Assembly: GCF_002237645.1 (NCBI RefSeq)
Contig: NZ_MJUZ01000011.1
Span: 124,001 to 188,000, forward strand
Origin: Desulfovibrio sp. MES5
GTDB lineage: Bacteria > Desulfobacterota > Desulfovibrionia > Desulfovibrionales > Desulfovibrionaceae
DNA: 64,000 nt
Reading direction: 5' to 3'
The notes beneath the pieces are model-generated. The model was not told the DNA's origin. It saw nothing but the letters and a program-made list of their open reading frames with translations, and ran no database searches. This document shows positions 6,443 through 14,446 of the stretch, in pieces (the stretch's first letter is position 1; each line of letters opens with the position of its first letter). Both the position numbers and the translations under genes were made by a program.

Positions 6443-9054
6443 GTTTGCTTCTCCTCCACACCGGGCGAGGCCTGCGCCAGACTCTCGCCCCTGAACAGCA
6501 TGCGGCAGTGGTTCAGCATTTCTTCACGCCTTGCGGCCACCTGCGCGGCATCCTGCATGATCATGTCCAACTGCCGGGTGTGGATAGTCATATACCCGGC
6601 AATGGCCAGCAGCAGTTCGCCTTCTTCGCGATCCATACCCTTGAGCGTGGCGCTGACGGCGTCGTTGCGCACCGTGGGGTTGAACCCGAATTCCCACAGG
6701 ATTTCAGACACAAAGCGCACGCGCAGGATGCGTCGTTCAATATTGGCCGCCCCGCCACGCAGATGAAAGGTGAGGTAGTTTTCCGGGGTGCGCTCGCCAA
6801 GGCGTGCCTCCACGGACACAAAATGAAAGCCAAAGCGCGAATGTAGGCTGCAATAATCGCGCGAAATCATAAAATAATTTTTCTCTGAAAAATACGCCGT
6901 CTGCGCCGCAGGGTCCAGATTGGGATTGGCCGTGGCCTCGAAGAGCACGGACAAAAATCCTTTGCCGTCCACGGGCGGCGGCCCCTGCCAGGGATAGGCG
7001 TTCATGCCGTGCCAGAGCGCGCGCATGGGCACGGACGCTATCTGGTCAATATCGATCACAGGGCCGGGAGGGGTCACGGCGAAGCCGTCACTCAGATTAA
7101 CCACCCAGAACTGCTTGAGCACCTTGTCGCGCAGCTGCTTTACCCGCTGCGGCGCGTATTTTTTTTCCGCCCCGAGGGAGAACATGGCGCTCACAGCCCT
7201 TTCATGACAATAGCGGGCTATATCATGATAGGTCTGGCAGTTGGCCGCCTTGAATTCCGGGCTGTCCACGTCCATAGTCAGGGGCAGGATGCGGGCCGAG
7301 GCCTTTTGCAGGATGCGGTACACCGGGCTGCCCGGCATATAGTCGCGCCCCGGCGGCACATTGGGCAAGAGCGATTCCTGCCTGTCCGTATACACCTGAC
7401 AGACATCGGAACACAGGGTGATGCTCTGCCCGTTTTCCAGCGTGTCCAGCGCTCCGGCCATGCCAAAAATGGCTGGCTTGCCGAATTCCCGCGCCAGCGA
7501 GGCCAGACGCGAACCGGCCAGCCCCTCTTTGGCAATGATGCCAGCGACGCGGTCCATCAAGGCTCCCCAACGATAATTATCATCAGGCACAACCAAAATG
7601 CCGCCAGGCGGAAACCGCCGGGCATCCTCCCAGCGGTGCGCCACGCAGACAGGCCCCGCCACTCTGCCGGGGCTCACGGTGTACCCGCCCGAAAGACGCA
7701 GGCTGGAACCGACTTCAGGCAGCACGGGCGGCATGTCCACGGCGTCCACCGGCAGCGGGATGGGCCGCACCAGCAGCAAACGCAATTCCCCTTGCGGCGT
7801 CCGCACCCAGGAAAGAGAAACCGGGCACCCCAACAGCTCTTCAAGTTCAAGGGCCAGAGCAGCCACGTCCCTGGCCGTTTCAGCATCAAGAACGAGAGAT
7901 GCCGCGTCATCGGGGCCAGCAAGACTGACTATTTCGTGAGGAGGCCGCCTGTCCACCGTGGCATGGTCAGCGGGCAGCACAGAATAATCCAGTTCTTGCG
8001 GCAGACCCTGGCAGGCATAGACGTGAACCAGTTCTCCGTGCGCGCGCACAGGGCTGCACGAATGGGCAAGCCCGCCCCAGGAGCCTTCTTCCACAGCCAT
8101 GCAGGTGATGCACACGCCCGCTCCCGCATCGGTAAGACCCCGCGCCCGGCGGTACACAAGAGCCTGAGCGCGCTGCTTGCGCGCCAGCGTCAACTGTACC
8201 GCGTGCAAAATTTCCTCGTCAGACGCATTCAGAGGGACGGAAGGCCCCCAAAGAATCAGGCCGGGATCATCGCTGCCACGGGCTTCAGGCGGCCACAGTC
8301 GCCCACGCAGCACCAGCCGCATGGACTCGTGCGGGCAGCAGGCGCGCAAACGCGCCAGGGCTGCACAGATTTCCTGTTCAAGGTCAGGCGGCAGGGGCGT
8401 ATCTTCAACCAGTTGGCCGAGACTGCGCGACAGCTTGGCCAGATGCTTGGGCGCAAGCCCCCCTGCCGCCTGGATACGACGGTTGATCTCGCTTTGCAGG
8501 TCGCCGCTCTGCAAAAAATGCTGACAACCGGCCATGGTGATGACAAAGCCCCGGGGCGCCAGCTGGGGATGACGCCGCCGAACTTCTTCAAGCCTCAGGG
8601 TTGCCGGGTCCACCAGAGGAAAGCCGCTCTGAACGGAAAGCGCCTCAAAGTCGGAATCTTCGCCGAGCGGCAGCACCAGCGGGCCCAGAAGGCACACCTC
8701 CGGCTCATACACATCCTCGGCCACTTTTTTCTGAAGTTCGGCAAACCGGGCGTACAAGGCTTGGCACGGGGCCGGATCGAGCCTTTCAAGCTGTTTGACG
8801 CACTGAAAGACCTGGGTGGCCATGCTGGTGCACAGGGCGCGCACCCTGTACAGCCCGAAGGGATGGTCGCAACACAAGGTGTATTCAAGGGCGGTCATGG
8901 TTTCCTGAAAGGTATTCCATGCCGTTAAGAAGAGCTTGAAGGAATGGTGCCGCAGTGCAAAGAAGTGCTCGGCCTCGCTGTCGGAAGCCGTGACACTGGC
9001 GGCGGCGCGTCTGGCGGACCGCGTAAAAAAGCCCAGAAGGCGTGAGAGAGACAT
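6433..9054 (-). CDS. Degenerate PPDK/PEP-synthase-like paralogue (probable pseudoenzyme)
   Basis: 873 residues from ATG at 9054, chosen because GGAG lies seven bases upstream and the length then matches the 871-residue paralogue at 1328-3943. Shared landmarks are SEINRRIQA near 188, PPDLEQEI, TVSPGRVAGPV in the swivel domain, HDIARYCHE, KNYFMISRDY and IHTRQLDMIM in the same unknown C-terminal domain. Key catalytic positions are lost: the ATP-grasp LRSSAxxED signature reads LVLRGRLWPP (247-256), and the phospho-histidine is replaced by Arg516 in GLAGSRLASLARE. It is therefore likely non-catalytic, perhaps a regulatory partner of the intact paralogue (inference). It is the first gene of the module and overlaps the sensor kinase start by 10 bases. 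Confidence 0.78.
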   Translation of the reverse strand: MSLSRLLGFFTRSARRAAASVTASDSEAEHFFALRHHSFKLFLTAWNTFQETMTALEYTLCCDHPFGLYRVRALCTSMATQVFQCVKQLERLDPAPCQALYARFAELQKKVAEDVYEPEVCLLGPLVLPLGEDSDFEALSVQSGFPLVDPATLRLEEVRRRHPQLAPRGFVITMAGCQHFLQSGDLQSEINRRIQAAGGLAPKHLAKLSRSLGQLVEDTPLPPDLEQEICAALARLRACCPHESMRLVLRGRLWPPEARGSDDPGLILWGPSVPLNASDEEILHAVQLTLARKQRAQALVYRRARGLTDAGAGVCITCMAVEEGSWGGLAHSCSPVRAHGELVHVYACQGLPQELDYSVLPADHATVDRRPPHEIVSLAGPDDAASLVLDAETARDVAALALELEELLGCPVSLSWVRTPQGELRLLLVRPIPLPVDAVDMPPVLPEVGSSLRLSGGYTVSPGRVAGPVCVAHRWEDARRFPPGGILVVPDDNYRWGALMDRVAGIIAKEGLAGSRLASLAREFGKPAIFGMAGALDTLENGQSITLCSDVCQVYTDRQESLLPNVPPGRDYMPGSPVYRILQKASARILPLTMDVDSPEFKAANCQTYHDIARYCHERAVSAMFSLGAEKKYAPQRVKQLRDKVLKQFWVVNLSDGFAVTPPGPVIDIDQIASVPMRALWHGMNAYPWQGPPPVDGKGFLSVLFEATANPNLDPAAQTAYFSEKNYFMISRDYCSLHSRFGFHFVSVEARLGERTPENYLTFHLRGGAANIERRILRVRFVSEILWEFGFNPTVRNDAVSATLKGMDREEGELLLAIAGYMTIHTRQLDMIMQDAAQVAARREEMLNHCRMLFRGESLAQASPGVEEKQTCP

Positions 9055-9505
9055 GTCGGCTCCAGAACTCGTGACAAAGCCCCGGATATGAAAACGGGGC
9101 CTGTGCGCCAGCGGCGTTATCGCCGGACCGCAGACACGGAAATGCGCCATGTGCCGGAATGCCGCCCCGATGCGGACGCCCTCCCCGGTGGTCGCCGCTG
9201 CCAGACGGCAACACAGGCAGAGCGAGGACGTGCCATAACCATAAACATGCCGGACAGCCGTGCACAAAGCGGGCACAGACGCGGTCCAGCCCTGCGGGCA
9301 TTCTGCTGATTCCGGCTTTGAAAAAAAGCAGACTTTCTTTTACGAAAAGCGTGCTTTACTGGCACGTTAGTGAAACAAAAACCGATGCTTCTTTCAGTCG
9401 CAAGCCGAAAACGCACATGTCAATTCAGCCTAGCATAAGCACATGCAGCCTTCAAGCCGCATGTGACAGAATTCGCAAATATAATCCGCACGGCTATTGA
9501 AAAGT
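9055..9505. other. Intergenic stretch between fliI and the PPDK-like module
   Basis: No gene recognised; fliJ, often found after fliI, is not here. A short hairpin, ACATGC...GCATGT at 9441-9464, lies 42 bases downstream of the fliI stop and could slow or end flagellar transcription, but no T-run follows it. The promoter of the PPDK-like module should be in this interval. Confidence 0.5.
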
Positions 9506-11014
9506 TCAGCCCCGCTGCGGGGCCACGCCGTTCTGCCCGGAAGGCACGGGAGGCACGCCCTGCTGGGCTGCCGCCCCTTCCGCCAATTGGGCCAGGGCGC
9601 GCAGTTGTTGCATGCTCTGCTCCAGAAACTGCGGGTCGCCAACGTCCTGCCGCAAGAAGCTGTTGATGGCGGGCATGCTGGTAATGGCGGCGTCGATTTC
9701 GGCATTGGTGCCTTGCGCATAGGCTCCGATATTGACCATATCTTCAACCTTGCGGAAGGTGCTCATATTTCGGGTGACCACGCGCCCGGCCAGGATGTCC
9801 TGCCGCTCGCAGATGTCCGAGCGCAGACGGCTGATGGAGCGCAGCACGTCAATGGCAGGAAAGTGCCCCTGGTCCGCCAGATCGCGGGTAAGCACAATGT
9901 GGCCGTCAAGGATGGAGCGCACGGCGTCGGCAATGGGTTCGTTAAAGTCGTCGCCGTCCACAAGGACGGTGTAAATGCCTGTAATGGTTCCCTTGGCGGA
10001 ACGCCCGGCCCGCTCAAGCAGCTTTGGCAACTGGGCAAAAACTGTGGGAGTATAGCCCTTTGTGGTCGGCGGCTCGCCCACCGCCAGGCCAACCTCGCGG
10101 GCGGCCATGGCAAAACGCGTGACCGAGTCCATCATGAGCAGCACGTCCATGCTCTTGTCGCGAAAATATTCGGCAACTGCCGTAGCCGCGTAGGCCGCGC
10201 GCATACGTACCAGCGGCGACTGGTCTGAAGTGGCGATGACCAGCACCGAGCGGGCCATGCCCTCGGGGCCGAGGTCGCGCTCCATAAATTCCACAACCTC
10301 GCGGCCACGTTCGCCTATAAGCGCTATGACGTTGACGTCGGCGCGCGTGTACCGCGCCATCATGCCCATAAGGGTGGACTTGCCCACGCCGGAACCGGCC
10401 ATGATGCCCACGCGCTGCCCCTTGCCAAGAGTGAGCAGGCTGTTGACCGACCGAACGCCGACATCAAGGATGTCCGTAATGCGGGGGCGTTGCAAGGGGC
10501 TGGGCGGATCGGCGTAAATGGGCGCAAGTTCGGGATGCCACTGCTGGCGGGCCGCCTCGGCCCATTCCGGCACAAAGGGAAGCTGCTCTTCCACCTGACG
10601 GGCAAAATCGGCCTTGGCATTGTCGCCCATAGGCAGGGGAGAGGAATAGAGTTCCGTACTGACAGGCGGGCCCGCATCCAGGGGGGTGCCAAAAGCGTCA
10701 AAGGCACGGCCCAGAAGTTCCGGCCCAACAGGAAAAACCGGCGGCAGGCTGGTATTGCGGATGCGGCTGCCGGGGCGGATGCCGCGCATATCCCCATAGG
10801 GCATGAAGAGCAGGTTTCCGTCACGAAAGCCCACTACTTCGGCAGCGATGCCCTCGTCCCCTTCATCGGGCAGCATATGGCAGACAGCCCCCAGGGGAGC
10901 GCGCAGGCCGCTGCCTTCAGCCACAAGACCCACGACCTTGTTTACCTTTCCGTAAAGGCGGACGGGGTTGCTGGCTTGCAGCAGCTTGATGCAGGCTTGT
11001 GGATCAAGTTTCAT
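9506..11014 (-). CDS. fliI: Flagellum-specific ATPase FliI
   Basis: Cytoplasmic ATPase that energises flagellar type III export. 502 residues with Walker A GSGVGKST, the family block ALIGERGREVVEFME, Walker B VLLMMDSVTRFAMA and GEPPTTKGYTPTVFAQLPKL. It is longer than the usual 440-460 residues: about 40 extra residues sit between the N-terminal beta-barrel and the ATPase core (roughly 117-175, rich in Glu, Gln and Pro), plus a Gln/Pro-rich tail. Start ATG 11014 lies 14 bases after the fliH stop. The regulator FliH is encoded immediately upstream, as expected for the FliH2-FliI complex. Confidence 0.96.
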   Translation of the reverse strand: MKLDPQACIKLLQASNPVRLYGKVNKVVGLVAEGSGLRAPLGAVCHMLPDEGDEGIAAEVVGFRDGNLLFMPYGDMRGIRPGSRIRNTSLPPVFPVGPELLGRAFDAFGTPLDAGPPVSTELYSSPLPMGDNAKADFARQVEEQLPFVPEWAEAARQQWHPELAPIYADPPSPLQRPRITDILDVGVRSVNSLLTLGKGQRVGIMAGSGVGKSTLMGMMARYTRADVNVIALIGERGREVVEFMERDLGPEGMARSVLVIATSDQSPLVRMRAAYAATAVAEYFRDKSMDVLLMMDSVTRFAMAAREVGLAVGEPPTTKGYTPTVFAQLPKLLERAGRSAKGTITGIYTVLVDGDDFNEPIADAVRSILDGHIVLTRDLADQGHFPAIDVLRSISRLRSDICERQDILAGRVVTRNMSTFRKVEDMVNIGAYAQGTNAEIDAAITSMPAINSFLRQDVGDPQFLEQSMQQLRALAQLAEGAAAQQGVPPVPSGQNGVAPQRG

Positions 11015-11028
11015 GGCAGAACCCAGGA

Positions 11029-12948
11029 TCAGCGGCCTTTGTCCGCACCGGGCAGAAAACCGCCCTGCGAAAAAACGTCTTGGTCGTCATGAACGCCCGG
11101 GCCGCCCTGTCCGGAAATTCCGGAGCCGCCAGAGGAGCCCAAAGACCGGGGAGAAAGATGTTCCACCAGACCGGACACCTCCTCCGCTTCAACTTCAAGG
11201 GGAAAAAGCTCGTCTTCCAGTTCCGCCAGCGTCGGATTTTCAACCTGTGCAGCCGGGCTAGCCTTTGCGGCAGCCGCCTTTTCCTGGCCCACATGTTCCT
11301 GGCCCGCATGTTCCTGGCCCGCATGCTCTCCGGCAGCCGGAGACTGCACCGGGACAGCGCCATGAACGGTTTGGGCCGTCTGCGCGGGTGCGGCAGAAGC
11401 ATGATCTTGGCTTTGCTGCCCCTCCGCCGCAGGGGCAGAAGCGCCGACCTGCGCGTCATGGTCAACCCCAGATGAAGGGGCGGGAACGGAAGATATTGAG
11501 GGTTCGCCAGGTGCAGTACCGGGAGCAGGGTCTGGCGCAATATCTGGCGCAGAGGCGTACGCGGGATCAGGCAAAGGGCCGGGTGCAGTGCCGGGCGCAG
11601 TGGCAACCTGTTCCGGTTCTTCAACCATCAAGGCTTCGGAGTCTGGTATGGGGCCCAGGTGATCTTCCGGCAGCGCCGGTTCGTCCACGGCGGGCAAATT
11701 CTGATTCTGCCTATCCTGCCCCTGCGGCGCGGCAGCAGCCTCGCCTGCCGGATCGCCTGCCACGGCGTCTGCAGCGTGAGGAGCCGCGTCGGCAGGCATG
11801 TCAGCGGGCAGGTTATTGGGAGAATCAGTGGGCAGGCCATGCGCCAGCCCTTCCGCCAAATCTTCTGGCAGATCAGGGGGAAGGTCGACATCCAGAGGGT
11901 CGGCATGCGCGACGCCCGCAGACTGTTCATCGTATCCCGCTGCGTCCTGCTGCTCCGCGCGCGCATCCTCATGCGCTCCGTGCGCGGAGGCCTGCTCCGG
12001 CTCGGGGGACATGGCCGCAATGCGCTCAGCCTCCTGACGCACCAGCTGACTGACAGCCTCGCCTTGGCGCTTGTCATCCTGATCCGGCCCCAGAGTGAGG
12101 CAGGACAAAACACCGTTGACCAGTTCCGTATAGAGTTCGCGGCGGCAGTCAACGCTGCCGCTGACGCTTTCGGCCAGCAGACCGCCCCGTCCCACCGAGG
12201 GGTCGCCGTTGACGATCCACTGTTGCAGTTCGGGCACGCGCTCGCGCGCTGCCATAAACATGTCGCTGACGGTATCCTCGTCGTCGGGGTGTACGCGCAA
12301 CGTTACGGTGGCGCGGTCTTCGAGGAGATTGAGCGCTTCAAAGACCAGAGACTGCAAAATTTTTTTGTGCTCTTTTTCCAGTACCCACCCGGTGCCGGCG
12401 GTAACGGCCTCCTGCGTGAGCTGGGCCAGTTGCTCACGCCAGGACTCGCAAATGGCGTGACGCTGACTGTCCAAAGCATGAAGCACCGTGCCAAGGGCCT
12501 GCCCTATTTCAGCGCGAAACTCCTTGAGTTCCTGCCCGGCCTGATCCATTCCGGCCTGAAAGCCATCGGCCCGCCCGTTTTCACGCAAATCTTGCGCTTC
12601 TTGCCGCAAGGCCTGCGCCTGCGCCAGTTCCGCCTGCGCCTGGTTTCTTTCTTCCTGGGCCTGCGCCTTTAAGGCTTCACTTTCGTGCGTGAGCCGCTTA
12701 TTCAGTTCCTGTGCTTCGACCCTGGCTTCTTCCAGCACTTTCTGGCGCTCAGCATAGGCCGCGCCTAATATTTCACGCGCGCGCTCCTCAGCCTTGGCCC
12801 GCACCCGGTCAAAATAATCTTCCTGCTGCTGGTGCTGCATGCGTTCACGGCGCAAAGGCTCCTGCATGGCGTCAATCTGCTCCACGGTGGCTTCGCGCTC
12901 ACCCATGAAGACAGTTCCCCATTTTTTGCGCAACTGATCTGACGCCAT
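11029..12948 (-). CDS. fliH: Flagellar assembly protein FliH with a long disordered C-terminal extension
   Basis: Regulator and stator-like partner of FliI in the export apparatus. 639 residues from ATG 12948, supported by TTGGAAAAAG just upstream; a TTG four codons earlier is the alternative. Residues ~25-135 are a charged Gln/Glu/Ala-rich coiled coil. Residues ~140-300 form the FliH/V-ATPase E-like globular domain (TLRVHPDDEDTVSDM, NGDPSVGRGGLLAES). The remaining ~320 residues are low-complexity Ala/Pro/Asp/Glu sequence with short repeats of the form GEHAGQEHAGQEHVGQE. Typical FliH is only 230-300 residues, so the tail is unusual. The position between fliG and fliI supports the identity. 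Confidence 0.88.
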   Translation of the reverse strand: MASDQLRKKWGTVFMGEREATVEQIDAMQEPLRRERMQHQQQEDYFDRVRAKAEERAREILGAAYAERQKVLEEARVEAQELNKRLTHESEALKAQAQEERNQAQAELAQAQALRQEAQDLRENGRADGFQAGMDQAGQELKEFRAEIGQALGTVLHALDSQRHAICESWREQLAQLTQEAVTAGTGWVLEKEHKKILQSLVFEALNLLEDRATVTLRVHPDDEDTVSDMFMAARERVPELQQWIVNGDPSVGRGGLLAESVSGSVDCRRELYTELVNGVLSCLTLGPDQDDKRQGEAVSQLVRQEAERIAAMSPEPEQASAHGAHEDARAEQQDAAGYDEQSAGVAHADPLDVDLPPDLPEDLAEGLAHGLPTDSPNNLPADMPADAAPHAADAVAGDPAGEAAAAPQGQDRQNQNLPAVDEPALPEDHLGPIPDSEALMVEEPEQVATAPGTAPGPLPDPAYASAPDIAPDPAPGTAPGEPSISSVPAPSSGVDHDAQVGASAPAAEGQQSQDHASAAPAQTAQTVHGAVPVQSPAAGEHAGQEHAGQEHVGQEKAAAAKASPAAQVENPTLAELEDELFPLEVEAEEVSGLVEHLSPRSLGSSGGSGISGQGGPGVHDDQDVFSQGGFLPGADKGR

Positions 12949-13034
12949 GACTTTTTCCAACTTGCAGTTTCTACAAAAAAACGCGGTTTGGGCAATAGTG
13001 CCGTGACATCTCTCAGGGACTCAGGCCATCAGCC

Positions 13035-14030
13035 TTAGACAAAGACTTCGCCCGCGCCCCTGCTGACAACCAGCTTGCTCTCGGCCTCAAGGCGGCGCAC
13101 GATCTTTACGATATTCTGCTGCGCGGCTTCCACGTCCGAAAGCTTGGTGGGGCCCATGTACTCCAGTTCTTCGCGTATCATGTTGCCCGCGCGCTCGGAC
13201 ATGTTCTTGAAGAATTTTTCCTTGAGATCGTCGCTGGCGCCACGCAGGGCCAGGGTGAGGTCCTCGTTGGAGATTTCCTTGAGCATTTCCCGCACGCCCC
13301 TGTCGTCAATATTCTTGCAGTCCTCAAACACGAACATGAGGTTGCGGATATCTTCGGCCATCTGGGCGGAGTCTTCTTCGATCTCGGACAGGACTTCTTC
13401 TTCGGTGGCACGGTCCACGGCATTGAGGATTTCGGCCACAGACTGGACGCCGCCCACTTTTTTGCCTTCCTTGCCGCCCATGGCGATAAGCTGGCTTGTG
13501 AGCACCTTGTCCACTTCCATAAGCATGTCTTCAGGCACAGCCTCAAGGCGCGCCAGACGCATGAGCACCTCGGCGCGCACGCCTGCGGGCAGGCTTGTCA
13601 ATAAATTGGCGGCCTGATCGGGGTGCAGGTGGCCGAGAATGAGCGCCAGGGTCTGCGGATGTTCATTACGCAAAATTTGTGAAAGAAGGCGGGGGCTCAC
13701 CTGCTCAAGTTCGCGGAAGGGCGCTGGCCCGGTTTCAAGACTGAGCGAGTCCATAATGTACTTGGCGGTTTCAGGATCAAGGTTCTTGACCAGCAGGCGC
13801 TTGAGAATATCGCTGCCGCCCGCGATCATGTCCACGCCTTCCACCAGGGACTCATGAAAGTCGCGCAGCACTTCCTCGACATCTTCACGCGGCACTGGCT
13901 CCAAGTCCACAATGGCTTTGGAGATTTCGGCTATTTCCTGCCTGTCCATGCGCTTGAACACGTCGGCCGTGAACTTGTCGCCCATGGCGAGCAGCAGCAC
14001 GGCTATGCGCTGTTTGCCGGTCAGCTCCAT
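13035..14030 (-). CDS. fliG: Flagellar motor switch protein FliG
   Basis: C-ring rotor protein that binds FliF at its N-terminus and the MotA stator at its C-terminus. 331 residues; I use ATG 14030 (MELTGKQRIAVLLLAMG), which has AAGGAG eight bases upstream, rather than the GTG five codons earlier. The middle-domain EHPQT motif (NEHPQTLALILGHL) is present. The C-terminal domain has the charged torque helix region (EDIRNLMFVFEDCKNIDDRG...LALRGASDDLKEKFFKNMS). Length is normal. It is separated from the upstream fliF region by a ~150-bp palindromic repeat, and its FliF-binding domain is the likely target of the 73-residue ORF next door. Confidence 0.96.
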   Translation of the reverse strand: MELTGKQRIAVLLLAMGDKFTADVFKRMDRQEIAEISKAIVDLEPVPREDVEEVLRDFHESLVEGVDMIAGGSDILKRLLVKNLDPETAKYIMDSLSLETGPAPFRELEQVSPRLLSQILRNEHPQTLALILGHLHPDQAANLLTSLPAGVRAEVLMRLARLEAVPEDMLMEVDKVLTSQLIAMGGKEGKKVGGVQSVAEILNAVDRATEEEVLSEIEEDSAQMAEDIRNLMFVFEDCKNIDDRGVREMLKEISNEDLTLALRGASDDLKEKFFKNMSERAGNMIREELEYMGPTKLSDVEAAQQNIVKIVRRLEAESKLVVSRGAGEVFV

Positions 14031-14071
14031 CCTCAACTCCTTCACCTCGGCCCTGGGGCGGAGGCATTTTA

Positions 14072-14222
14072 GAAAACACTGATTAAAGAGCCCCTTGGAA
14101 AGGCTCAGTTATTTCGTTTGGCAAGGCGCGATCTTTTTTTTGAAGCAGGAGTGGACTCTTCCGTCCTCGACTGTTTCAAAAAAAGTGAAGCGACGCCGCC
14201 AAACGGAATACATCAGCGTTTC
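14072..14222 (+). repeat. Family A palindromic repeat, copy 1
   Basis: A 150-bp imperfect palindrome between the 73-aa ORF stop and fliG. It runs from AACACTGATTAAAGAG to AATACATCAGCGTTTCC, with internal arms TTTCGTTTGGC / GCCAAACGGAATA and CTTTTTTTGAA / TTTCAAAAAAAG around a GGACTCTTCCGTCC core. A same-orientation copy is at 16371-16521 and an inverted copy at 49562-49710. It starts two bases from the stop codon of the neighbouring gene. Confidence 0.88.
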
Positions 14223-14224
14223 CT

Positions 14225-14446
14225 TTAATCCTTGTCAGAAAGCCAGCGCTTGATAAGCCGCACGGCCTGATCCATATGCTGCTCCGTAATGCGGAACAGC
14301 CGCAGCTTCAATTCTTCAACCCGCTGATTTGTCTCTTTCTGCGCCCGGCGCAATGTCTTGAGCTGGGTGAGAGAAGCCGACGCGGGGTCGCTTTCTTTGC
14401 CTGTCAGCAGGCTTGTTCGTGACGGACTAGGCTTTAACTGTTTCAT
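14225..14446 (-). CDS. Small protein carrying a second copy of the FliF C-terminal FliG-binding motif
   Basis: 73 residues; no family name known to me. Its start overlaps the fliF stop by 20 bases in another frame, and it ends just before repeat A copy 1, upstream of fliG. Residues ~43-72 (VEELKLRLFRITEQHMDQ then AVRLIKRWL) align without gaps to the last 30 or so residues of FliF (IEALKAHIFSLSDNHMEQ then VVTLVRGWM): about 10 identities and 10 conservative changes in 30 positions by eye. In other bacteria that FliF tail is the helix pair that docks into FliG-N. The N-terminal ~40 residues are Ser/Thr/Lys-rich and probably disordered. Inference: a free FliG-binding peptide that may cap, compete with or assist FliF-FliG assembly. 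Translational coupling to fliF is likely. Confidence 0.72.
   Translation of the reverse strand: MKQLKPSPSRTSLLTGKESDPASASLTQLKTLRRAQKETNQRVEELKLRLFRITEQHMDQAVRLIKRWLSDKD

Noticed and set aside
7009..8928. 639-codon plus-strand open frame
   Set aside because: Antisense to the second PPDK-like gene; product is Arg/His/Pro/Gln-rich with no family features, as expected in G+C-rich DNA.
9055..9505. Expected fliJ after fliI
   Set aside because: No coiled-coil frame of ~140 residues with a start site is present; the available frames are antisense or unsupported.
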